This document shows, piece after piece, positions 1-5,519 of a stretch of 9,818 nucleotides of DNA; the first letter of the stretch is position 1, and every line of letters begins with the position of its first letter. The stretch spans positions 1 through 9,818 of the forward strand of contig CAMLPZ010000156.1 of the NCBI GenBank assembly GCA_946482045.1. Direction: 5' to 3'. The position numbers and the translations under genes were made by a program. This DNA is from an uncultured Asticcacaulis sp. (lineage in GTDB: Bacteria; Pseudomonadota; Alphaproteobacteria; Caulobacterales; Caulobacteraceae). The notes below the pieces were generated by a model. That model saw only the letters and a list, made by a program, of their open reading frames with translations. It was not told the origin of the DNA and did no database searches.

Positions 1-185
1 TAGCTGGCGGCGATGGCCGAAGTGTAATCCGACATGACCGGCACCACGATCGTCGGGCGACCGCGCAAGCCCGGATTGTCCTGCTGCTCGACGCTGGCGA
101 AAAAGGAATTCATGTCGAGATACAGCCAGCGCAACTGGCCACTATCCTCCCACTGCCGTTCCCGCCCTGCCTGCGTCATGTCCAT
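1..185 (-). CDS. Y-family (DinB/UmuC-like) translesion DNA polymerase, N-terminal part, cut by the window edge
   Basis: About 61 N-terminal codons are present; the rest lies beyond position 1. The translation contains LYLDMNSFFASVEQQ followed by a GRPTIVVPV stretch and SDYTSAIAAS. This is the start of the palm/fingers of Y-family polymerases: the Asp of LDMN is the first catalytic metal ligand, and the FF pair includes the expected steric-gate Phe. Such enzymes copy past damaged template bases with low fidelity. ATG codons at 185-183 and 179-177 are both possible. An AGAAGG stands 4 bases before the first and 10 before the second, and I chose the outer one. A 17-residue polar leader precedes the core. 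A perfect LexA box and promoter lie directly upstream, so SOS induction is expected. It could be a DinB-type or a more divergent Y-family member; the fragment is too short to tell. ImuB is unlikely because this N-terminus keeps the catalytic Asp. Confidence 0.85.
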   Translation of the reverse strand, partial: MDMTQAGRERQWEDSGQLRWLYLDMNSFFASVEQQDNPGLRGRPTIVVPVMSDYTSAIAAS

Positions 186-205
186 CGCGCCTTCTGTCGC
201 AATCA

Positions 206-220
206 GAACATATCAAGAAC
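206..220 (-). promoter_or_regulatory. LexA operator (SOS box), GTTC-N7-GTTC
   Basis: Read on the minus strand the sequence is GTTCTTGATATGTTC, an exact match to the direct-repeat LexA box GTTC-N7-GTTC known from alphaproteobacteria. It covers the -10 element of the promoter for the Y-family polymerase, so bound LexA would block RNA polymerase. It ends about 20 bases before the start codon. Confidence 0.88.
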
Positions 221-235
221 ATATTTGCGCGTCAA
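207..235 (-). promoter_or_regulatory. Sigma-70 type promoter of the Y-family polymerase gene
   Basis: On the minus strand a TTGACG -35 hexamer (235-230) and a TATGTT -10 hexamer (212-207) are separated by exactly 17 bases. The predicted start of transcription is near 200, giving an untranslated leader of about 15 bases. The -10 lies inside the LexA box. TTGACG matches the -35 preference reported for Caulobacter housekeeping promoters. Confidence 0.75.
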
Positions 236-245
236 CGGGGCGGCC

Positions 246-671
246 TTACCGGTTCTCACCCATATAGACCTCCCACACCACCGACCCAGCGGACCGCTCG
301 GCCAGACCGTGGAAGACGGCTTCTACATTGTGCCCGTCCGGGTCGAGCAGAAAGGCGGCATAATAGCTGGGGTGATATTTGCGCAGGCCCGGTGCGCCGT
401 TGTCGCGGCCTCCGGCGGCCAGCCCCGCTTCGTAAAAGCGGTGCACGGTCCCCTTGTCGAAGGCCTGAAAAGCGAAGTGAACCCGCGTCATATTGCCATC
501 CTTTGCCGGGCTGACATAGACCTCATCGAAAAAGAAACCCTCGTCGACTTTTTCAATCTCGAATGCCGGGTTCACCGCTGCCAGCACGGCTTTATAGAAC
601 CGTTCACTGGCGGCCATGTCATTACTGTGAATTTCGACGTGGTCGAGCAGACGCCCGCGATGAAACTGCAT
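246..671 (-). CDS. VOC-family (glyoxalase/bleomycin-resistance/dioxygenase fold) protein
   Basis: The protein has 141 residues, the usual size for a single-polypeptide VOC protein made of two beta-alpha-beta-beta-beta modules. The first module opens with LLDHVEI (His11), followed by a helix SERFYKAVL. The second carries RVHFAF (His65) and ends with the family's typical LLDPDGHNVEAV (Glu117). His11, His65 and Glu117 are the likely metal ligands, with an acidic residue near 49-50 as a possible fourth. Family members include glyoxalases, extradiol dioxygenases and antibiotic-binding proteins, and the substrate here cannot be told. It is probably cytoplasmic, as no signal peptide is seen. The start is fixed by a strong ribosome binding site. 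The stop codon lies 60 bases before the Y-family polymerase gene on the same strand, but that gene has its own SOS promoter, so joint transcription need not be their main mode. Confidence 0.9.
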   Translation of the reverse strand: MQFHRGRLLDHVEIHSNDMAASERFYKAVLAAVNPAFEIEKVDEGFFFDEVYVSPAKDGNMTRVHFAFQAFDKGTVHRFYEAGLAAGGRDNGAPGLRKYHPSYYAAFLLDPDGHNVEAVFHGLAERSAGSVVWEVYMGENR

Positions 672-676
672 GATAG

Positions 677-682
677 CCTCCT
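677..682 (-). promoter_or_regulatory. Ribosome binding site of the VOC gene
   Basis: AGGAGG on the minus strand, with 5 bases (676-672) between it and the ATG at 671-669. It is a full match to the anti-Shine-Dalgarno sequence and fixes the VOC start. Confidence 0.85.
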
Positions 683-751
683 GTAATTGGCACGAAGGCT
701 AATCGCGGGCGTGCCATAAAAAGTCAGCATGAATGCACTTATAGATTCGCA

Positions 752-779
752 TTGGCCGATTATTTATTTTTTATAAAAT
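752..779 (+). promoter_or_regulatory. Candidate promoter of the PEBP/YbhB-like gene
   Basis: A TTGGCC (752-757) and a TAAAAT (774-779) are separated by 16 bases, within an A/T-rich stretch that stands out from the GC-rich surroundings. Predicted transcription would begin near 786, leaving about 55 bases of leader before the ATG at 842. This also argues against the earlier in-frame start at 752, which would lie inside the -35 element. The whole divergent gap (672-841) shows no other gene. Confidence 0.4.
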
Positions 780-827
780 CAACACCTTGGCGCCGCATTC
801 CAGGCGCACCGTCATCGAAACGCCATA

Positions 828-833
828 AGAGGA
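828..833 (+). promoter_or_regulatory. Ribosome binding site deciding the PEBP-like start
   Basis: AGAGGA ends 8 bases before the ATG at 842, supporting that start over the in-frame ATG at 752. Confidence 0.65.
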
Positions 834-841
834 AGTTGCAG

Positions 842-1393
842 ATGAAATCCGCTTGGATCATGGCGGCCTTCGCGCTGTCCCTGCCGGCCTGCGCCCAGCA
901 AACCAGCTCCGCCCCCCCCTTTTCCGTCGCCGTCACGGATGCCTCAGGCAGCCGCTTTACGCCTGCGCAATATGCCTCAAGCCACGGCTGCACCGGCGAG
1001 AATGTCTCCCCCGCCATTGCCTGGCAGGGCGCGCCTGCCAATGCAAAGAGCTTCGCCGTCACCATTTTCGATCCGGACGCCCCGGGCAATGGCTTCTGGC
1101 ACTGGCTGGCCAGCGGCATCCCAGCAACGACCAAGGGGCTGGAAGCCGGGGTGAGCCACTCGCCTGCCCTTGCCGCCCTGGGCGTCAGCGAAGGCGTCAA
1201 CGGCTTTGGCGCGACCGGTTATGGCGGCCCTTGCCCGCCGCCAGGCCAGGATCACCGTTACGTCGTTACCGTCTACGCTTTGGGCGTCGCAACCCTGCCC
1301 CTGCCGGCCACGGCGACACCCGCGGAACTGGAGGCAGCGATCAAGGCCAGCACGATCGCCAAGGCGGAGACAACGATTCGCGCGGCGCGATAA
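842..1393 (+). CDS. YbhB/YbcL-type PEBP (Raf-kinase-inhibitor-like) protein, probable lipoprotein
   Basis: 183 residues from the chosen start. Residues 1-17 form a signal peptide with a short hydrophobic core ending in LSLPAC, so Cys17 may be lipidated by signal peptidase II; cleavage by signal peptidase I after PACA is an alternative. The rest is a bacterial PEBP domain: an EN-SPAIAW segment (53-61), the FDPDAP ligand-pocket loop (76-81), GFWHW (84-88), and the GFGATGYGGPCPPPG / HRY signature (121-140). Family members bind phosphate-bearing or other small anionic ligands. The bacterial role is unclear, and many are periplasmic or envelope proteins. It lies divergent from the VOC gene, with 72 bases before the MFS start on the same strand, so cotranscription with the exporter is possible. 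The family call is strong; the lipoprotein call is moderate because Pro at -2 is not the commonest lipobox residue. Confidence 0.92.
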   Translation: MKSAWIMAAFALSLPACAQQTSSAPPFSVAVTDASGSRFTPAQYASSHGCTGENVSPAIAWQGAPANAKSFAVTIFDPDAPGNGFWHWLASGIPATTKGLEAGVSHSPALAALGVSEGVNGFGATGYGGPCPPPGQDHRYVVTVYALGVATLPLPATATPAELEAAIKASTIAKAETTIRAAR

Positions 1394-1465
1394 CAGTTTG
1401 GTGTGAAATGCTGCACCTGCGACAATTCCGCTTACTCGGAAAATCAAATCGGCTATAAGCGGCGG

Positions 1466-2785
1466 ATGTCAGAGTTGAACGCCCTTCCAAAGCCCGCAGA
1501 TACAGATGCGGATGCCGGCGCGGCGCCGGCCCCCGGTGCCTGGACACCGGAGATGGAAGAAGAGCGCAACGAACGGACCTTTTTCCGGGCGCGCCTCCTG
1601 CGCACCATCCGCAATTTCATCAAGGATAATGGCCCGCTGGCGGCCATGTTGGCGGTTGTTTTCGTCAACCTGATCGGCTTCGGCATCCTGGTCCCGCTGA
1701 TCCCCTTTTTCGCGACCAGCCTCAGTGCCCAACCGTGGCAGGTGACGCTGATGTTTAGCGCCTACTTCCTGGGCCAGTTCTTCGCGGAGCCCTATTTCGG
1801 CAGGCTATCGGACAAGATCGGGCGCAAGCCCGTCTTAATCGTCACCACCGCCCTGTCTGTCGCCTTCTATGCCGCCCTGGCCTTTGCGCCCAACATCTGG
1901 GTCGCCATAGCCATCCGCTTCTTCAGCGGTATCAGTTCCAGCAACATTTCGACCATCCAGTCCTATGTGTCAGACATGTCGAAGCCGGAACAGCGCGCGG
2001 CGCGCATGAGCCTGGTCGGCGCGGCCTTTTCACTCGGCCTTGTCATCGGTCCTGCCGTTGGCGCCTTCGTGCCGGGCGATCCGTTCCGCGCCCCATTGAT
2101 GACCGCTGCGGCCTTGTCGGCGATAGCCTGTCTTGGTGTCGTCTTCTTTATCCGCGAAAGTCATAAGCGCGTTCGGACCGCACCGCCGCCGAACCTTACC
2201 GCAACCGCCCGGACAGCGTTCCGCGACCCGGTGATCGTCAGGATCATCCTGGCCAGCCTCTTCTACATGGGCGCATTGACGACGCTGGAATCGACCTTTG
2301 CCCTGTGGGCCCACACACAATACGGCTGGGGCAAGAAGGAGATCGGCGCCATCTTTCCGCTGATCGGCGTGACCGCGGTCATCATGCAGATTATAGTCAT
2401 GCGTCCGCTGGTCCGGCGCTATGGCGAAACGCGGGTGCTGACCACCGGCCTTTTCCTGTTCGGCGCAAGCTTTGCACTTCAGGCAATCAACAGCCTGCCC
2501 CTCCTGATCGCACCTATCGTCGTCCTTGGGACGATCGGTCAGTCGGTCATCTTCTCGTCGATCTGCGCTATCATCTCCGTCTCTTCGGCGCCGGACAAGG
2601 CAGGCGCCACCCTGGGCCTGAACATGTCGACCGGCGCCGTCGCCCGCATCTTCGGCCCGATCGTCGCCGGCTTCCTGTTCACCGCCTTCGGTCCCGACGC
2701 GCCGCTATGGATGGGGGCGACTCTAACCATCACGGCGGGACTGCTTGCATTGCAGTCCGGGCGCGTGCAAAAACGCGCCGCATGA
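1466..2785 (+). CDS. Major facilitator superfamily transporter (DHA1/TetA-like exporter)
   Basis: 439 residues with about 12 membrane segments starting near residue 57. A 50-residue polar N-terminal tail rich in Ala, Pro and acidic residues is presumably cytoplasmic. Motif A, GRLSDKIGRKP, lies at 112-122 between segments 2 and 3. The antiporter motif C in segment 5 is seen as SLGLVIGPAVGAF (189-201). These mark proton-driven drug or metabolite efflux of the DHA1 group; GFGILVPLIPFF in segment 1 resembles TetA-type proteins. The substrate is unknown. An in-frame ATG at 1403 would add 21 residues containing three Cys; I prefer 1466 because the extension looks non-coding and neither start has a good Shine-Dalgarno. 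The stop overlaps the start of the next gene (ATGA), so the two are translationally coupled and probably functionally linked. Confidence 0.93.
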   Translation: MSELNALPKPADTDADAGAAPAPGAWTPEMEEERNERTFFRARLLRTIRNFIKDNGPLAAMLAVVFVNLIGFGILVPLIPFFATSLSAQPWQVTLMFSAYFLGQFFAEPYFGRLSDKIGRKPVLIVTTALSVAFYAALAFAPNIWVAIAIRFFSGISSSNISTIQSYVSDMSKPEQRAARMSLVGAAFSLGLVIGPAVGAFVPGDPFRAPLMTAAALSAIACLGVVFFIRESHKRVRTAPPPNLTATARTAFRDPVIVRIILASLFYMGALTTLESTFALWAHTQYGWGKKEIGAIFPLIGVTAVIMQIIVMRPLVRRYGETRVLTTGLFLFGASFALQAINSLPLLIAPIVVLGTIGQSVIFSSICAIISVSSAPDKAGATLGLNMSTGAVARIFGPIVAGFLFTAFGPDAPLWMGATLTITAGLLALQSGRVQKRAA

Positions 2786-3456
2786 CCACGTCTCTTCAGC
2801 CGATTTGGCAGCAGTTCCATCCCGATGCCGTCCCTGTTGGCCACACCCTGGCCAATAACGGCACATGGAACCTGACGCGTTTCCACCTGCTGCCCGGCGG
2901 CCGTGACGCGGCTTTGAGCCGGCCGGAATACCGCTCGCTGATCGAGCGCTTTAACAAGGTAACGACAGAGGTCCTGGGCGATGGCGAGCCCTTCTGGCTG
3001 ATCGTTCCCGACCGCCAGGCTCCGACCTGGGCGCGCGAGGCACCGGATCCAAAGGCGCGCGCACGCTGGCGGCGCTTCCGCGCACGCTATCGCCTGTTCT
3101 GGCAATGGGACTTTTTTAGCCCCAGCGACAATATCGTCTACAAGATCGAAGCGGTGCAGCTCACCTGGCGGCCGCTGCATTTTGACCGGCTGTTCCTCGA
3201 CATCTATAATGAAAAGCTGGCCGACATCATCCTGATGAACGCGAGAACCGGCGCAGTCGTGGCGCCCTATGTCGCCGGGCTCTTCGTTTCGCAGCCTACG
3301 CCCGCCGAACTGATCCAACTGATAAGCCGCTATTATGGCTGGCTGCCGATACCGGGCCAGGGGCTGCTGCGCTTCGATCCGGCGCAAATGCAGGACACGC
3401 GCTTCGAATTACCGAAATCGGCCGCGGCCGCTTTACAGAAGTCGCTGGGGAACTAG
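2782..3456 (+). CDS. Hypothetical protein, coupled to the MFS exporter
   Basis: 224 residues; I do not recognise the family with confidence. The start ATG overlaps the MFS stop as ATGA. No signal peptide or membrane segment is seen, so it is probably cytoplasmic. It is rich in aromatics (nine Trp) and has a very basic stretch KARARWRRFRARYR (91-104). The order of elements is a helix with RSLIERFNKVTTEVLGDGEP, a strand FWLIVPD (71-77), aromatic FWQWDFF (106-112), then LFLDIYNEKLADIILMN (137-153), and a C-terminal helix ending in YYGWLPI. This order of a polar helix, hydrophobic strand and late acidic aromatic segment is loosely like DUF3885 proteins, but that is from memory and weak. The coding call rests on the overlap, codon bias and uninterrupted length. 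Its stop shares CTAG with the convergent gene. Confidence 0.82.
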   Translation: MTTSLQPIWQQFHPDAVPVGHTLANNGTWNLTRFHLLPGGRDAALSRPEYRSLIERFNKVTTEVLGDGEPFWLIVPDRQAPTWAREAPDPKARARWRRFRARYRLFWQWDFFSPSDNIVYKIEAVQLTWRPLHFDRLFLDIYNEKLADIILMNARTGAVVAPYVAGLFVSQPTPAELIQLISRYYGWLPIPGQGLLRFDPAQMQDTRFELPKSAAAALQKSLGN

Positions 3457-4655
3457 AGCTTCAGCCTCACACCCAACTTGCTGAGACCACCAGCGACCCA
3501 CACGCAGATCAGCGCAAAGCCCAGGGCCTTGATAAGCCCGATACCACCCGTGAGCAGGCTGTCCGGCAGGCCAAGCCCGAAGGCCACAAAGGCGGCATAG
3601 GCAAAGTAAGGGATGAGATAGCTCAACAGCGTATCCGTTCCGGCCGGCTTGACGAAGGCGAACCACTTGCCTTGCCTGGCGACATCGGCGACCCAATAGA
3701 TGATCGTGAAGGCAGCAAGCGTCAGAGCGCTGCAAAGGAACAGCCAGGCCGGGGTTGCCCCAAGCTTGGACAACCCCCAGGCCGGACGCGTCACAGCATA
3801 GAGCACCACAAGTCCCGCGATGATGACGCCGAACACTACGGTCATGCGGACATTTTTGCCCTTTGGCTGCCAGATCTGGAACAGCCGGCCCACGACCACG
3901 CCGCCCATCACCAAGGCCGCCAACGTGCCGCCTATTAGAGGCTCAGGAATAAAATGCAGCGGTTCCGGCACCAATCCGGCGGCCCACGCCAGGCTTATCC
4001 CGGTAAAGAGCAGCCACCCTGCCACCAACCCGGCAGGGTGGCTGCGCGCCAGCACCGTCACCAGTGCGGCGCCGAGATAGGCCCAGCCTATCAACCCTAA
4101 GATTCCCCACCATTGCGGCCCGAACAGGACGTCTCCGTCTCCGCCGCGATACACAAAGGCCATAATCGCCAAGGCCGCGACGCCCAGCAGCTTCAGCCCC
4201 CGCTGCGCCCAGATCGGCAATCCCTTTGGATAGCTGTTCCAGATCAGGATAAAGGCGACACAGCTAAGCGTGTTCCACGCCCCGCGCGACAGTCCCGTGG
4301 CGTCGCCGTTGATCGTCTCGCCATTGACCAGGAAGACGCCCATGACCAGCAGTGCCAGCGACCGGCCGAGCACGTGGAGGATCAGCTTGCCCGTATCGTC
4401 GCCTTTGCGCCGCCGGGCGTCGACGGCGAACGGCAAGGACAGGCCGACGATGAACAGAAAGGCCGGAAAGACCGAATCCGCCAGCCCCATGCCGTCGACA
4501 CCCGATTCGACGTGCCCCAGCCACGCAGGTATGTCCTTCAGCGACCACAGGTCGTTGACGAAGATCATCAGCACCATGGTGAGGGCGCGTAAGACATCGA
4601 TGGCGCCGACCCGGGCGGGAGCTTCGGTGATTGGTGTGGATTCGGTATTGTTCAT
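3453..4655 (-). CDS. DUF5009 / heparan-alpha-glucosaminide N-acetyltransferase-like membrane protein (acyltransferase-type)
   Basis: 400 residues from the chosen start, with roughly 10 to 11 hydrophobic segments. The N-terminus has the family opening GAIDVLRALTMVLMIFVND (17-35). It is followed by a loop ending in GLADSVFPAFLFIVGLSLPF (57-76), which matches the ADLVFPxFLFIxG signature of lysosomal HGSNAT and its bacterial relatives (NagX/YeiB-like). His48 in the loop is a candidate for the catalytic His. The C-terminal part has PAGTDTLLSYLIPYFAYA (337-354), also typical. Relatives transfer acetyl groups across the membrane to amino sugars, but most bacterial members are uncharacterised, so the substrate is an inference. 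An upstream in-frame extension to 4778 exists; I prefer 4655 because the 41 added residues look like intergenic sequence. No good Shine-Dalgarno precedes 4655, so the start is uncertain. It is convergent with the unknown gene and divergent from rpmI. Confidence 0.87.
   Translation of the reverse strand: MNNTESTPITEAPARVGAIDVLRALTMVLMIFVNDLWSLKDIPAWLGHVESGVDGMGLADSVFPAFLFIVGLSLPFAVDARRRKGDDTGKLILHVLGRSLALLVMGVFLVNGETINGDATGLSRGAWNTLSCVAFILIWNSYPKGLPIWAQRGLKLLGVAALAIMAFVYRGGDGDVLFGPQWWGILGLIGWAYLGAALVTVLARSHPAGLVAGWLLFTGISLAWAAGLVPEPLHFIPEPLIGGTLAALVMGGVVVGRLFQIWQPKGKNVRMTVVFGVIIAGLVVLYAVTRPAWGLSKLGATPAWLFLCSALTLAAFTIIYWVADVARQGKWFAFVKPAGTDTLLSYLIPYFAYAAFVAFGLGLPDSLLTGGIGLIKALGFALICVWVAGGLSKLGVRLKL
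4010..4045. repeat. Perfect 14-bp inverted repeat inside the acyltransferase-like gene
   Basis: GCAGCCACCCTGCC (4010-4023) and its exact reverse complement GGCAGGGTGGCTGC (4032-4045) flank an 8-base loop. It falls in codons for SHPAGLVAGWLL near residues 205-216 of the minus-strand gene. The transcript could form a very stable hairpin. Only a weak run of T follows on the minus strand (TCTTTA), so it is not a convincing terminator. Confidence 0.9.
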
Positions 4656-4831
4656 GACATAACCAATAACCGGGATTTTCAATTTGTCGAATCCTCGCCG
4701 CATTCGGATTCGGACTTGCCACCGCCAGGCTTTTCCTGTATCAGCCGCCGTTCTCATAACCGGCCGGGCCCATGGCATGCCTTGGCAGGTTTCGCTCTAT
4801 ATAGAGGACGGTTCGCAAGAGCCGCTGAAAA
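4656..4831. promoter_or_regulatory. Divergent intergenic region between the acyltransferase-like gene and rpmI
   Basis: These 176 bases hold no gene. They must carry the rpmI-rplT promoter and probably that of the minus-strand gene. Near rpmI there is a 12-base perfect palindrome CTCTATATAGAG (4795-4806) whose centre could serve as a -10 box (TATATA, 4798-4803) about 30 bases before the rpmI ATG. A TTGGCA (4782-4787) lies too close, at 10 bases, to be its standard -35. I cannot place a convincing full promoter on either strand. Confidence 0.4.
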
Positions 4832-5029
4832 ATGCCCAAATTGAAGACCAAGTCGGGCGCCAAAAAGCGCTTCCGCATTACTGCCTCTGGCAAGGTGAAG
4901 GCCGGCGTCGCCGGTAAGCGTCACCGTTTGATCTCGCACAACGCAAAGTACATCCGTACGAACCGCGGCACCGTGGTTCTGTCGGACGCCGATGCGAAGA
5001 AGATCAAATCCTACATGCCGTACGCGTAA
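4832..5029 (+). CDS. rpmI: 50S ribosomal protein L35 (bL35)
   Basis: 65 residues, full length for bL35. The N-terminus [20 protein letters not shown] is the family signature, followed by [12 protein letters not shown] and a [12 protein letters not shown] segment. It is a small basic component of the large ribosomal subunit. It is followed after 15 bases by rplT, the usual order. The Shine-Dalgarno is weak (AAGAG, well upstream). The infC gene, which precedes rpmI in enterobacteria and Bacillus, is absent here; a divergent membrane-protein gene takes that place. Autoregulation by L20, known in other phyla, cannot be judged from this leader. Confidence 0.98.
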   Translation: MPKLKTKSGAKKRFRITASGKVKAGVAGKRHRLISHNAKYIRTNRGTVVLSDADAKKIKSYMPYA

Positions 5030-5044
5030 GGGAGCGACTAGAAC

Positions 5045-5404
5045 ATGGCCCGCGTTAAAAGAGGCGTCGTTTCGCACGCCCGTCACAAGAAGGTCCTGAA
5101 GCTCGCCAAGGGTTTCTATGGCCGCCGCAAGAACACCATCCGCACCGCGAAGGCGGCCGTCGACAAGGCCGGCCAGTACGCCTATCGCGACCGCCGCAAC
5201 AAGAAGCGTAACTTCCGCGCCCTGTGGATCCAACGCATCAACGCTGCTGCGCGCCTGGAAGGCTTCACCTACTCGCAGTTCATCCACGGCCTGAACGTGG
5301 CCGGCATCGACATGGACCGCAAGGTCCTGTCCGACGTCGCCATGAACGATGCCGCTGGCTTCAGCGCCATCGCTGCAAAGGTCCGCACGGCCCTGGCCGC
5401 CTAA
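5045..5404 (+). CDS. rplT: 50S ribosomal protein L20 (bL20)
   Basis: 119 residues, full length. The N-terminal basic extension [28 protein letters not shown] binds 23S rRNA and is needed early in large-subunit assembly. The globular part has [23 protein letters not shown] (48-70) and the YSQFIHGL segment, all typical. Its Shine-Dalgarno AAGGGAG (5028-5034) overlaps the rpmI stop codon and lies 10 bases before the ATG, which points to coupled expression with rpmI. An intrinsic terminator follows 23 bases after the stop, so rpmI-rplT form a closed two-gene unit rather than running into pheST. Confidence 0.98.
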   Translation: MARVKRGVVSHARHKKVLKLAKGFYGRRKNTIRTAKAAVDKAGQYAYRDRRNKKRNFRALWIQRINAAARLEGFTYSQFIHGLNVAGIDMDRKVLSDVAMNDAAGFSAIAAKVRTALAA

Positions 5405-5427
5405 TTCCGTAAGGAATTGAAAATTGA

Positions 5428-5458
5428 GCCCCGCTGCGGCAACGCAGCGGGGCTTTTT
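5428..5458 (+). terminator. Rho-independent terminator of rpmI-rplT
   Basis: An 11-bp perfect stem, GCCCCGCTGCG (5428-5438) with CGCAGCGGGGC (5443-5453), closes on a GCAA tetraloop of the stable GNRA class and is followed by five T. It lies just after the rplT stop and separates the ribosomal protein unit from the phospholipase gene. Confidence 0.95.
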
Positions 5459-5506
5459 CGTTGCCGTAAAACTGTTAAAAAGGGCGGGTAAGAGGGTAGC
5501 TTGCTC

Positions 5507-5512
5507 AGGGGA
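5507..5512 (+). promoter_or_regulatory. Ribosome binding site deciding the phospholipase C start
   Basis: AGGGGA stands 7 bases before the ATG at 5520. It supports this start over a TTG at 5424, which lies inside the rplT terminator region. Confidence 0.7.
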
Positions 5513-5519
5513 ATTTCGC

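Noticed and set aside
225..686. 153-residue plus-strand frame over the VOC gene
   Set aside because: The opposite strand encodes a VOC protein with the family ligands and a perfect ribosome binding site.
1403..1465. 21-residue extension of the MFS protein with three Cys
   Set aside because: No ribosome binding site precedes ATG 1403, and the MFS N-tail from 1466 is already long. A Cys-rich cap would be unusual, but I cannot exclude it.
2837..2855. 7-bp inverted repeat TTGGCCA-5 bases-TGGCCAA early in the unknown gene
   Set aside because: It is short and within codons of a GC-rich gene; it is compatible with chance.
2539..3387. 282-residue minus-strand open frame across the MFS end and unknown gene
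   Set aside because: It was considered as an alternative to the unknown plus-strand gene. The ATGA coupling and the exact fit to the convergent stop favour the plus frame.
5424..5519. 32-residue N-terminal extension of the phospholipase from a TTG start
   Set aside because: The start lies in the leader of the rplT terminator hairpin and would bury the Tat signal inside the protein; ATG 5520 has a ribosome site and puts the twin-arginine motif at the N-terminus.
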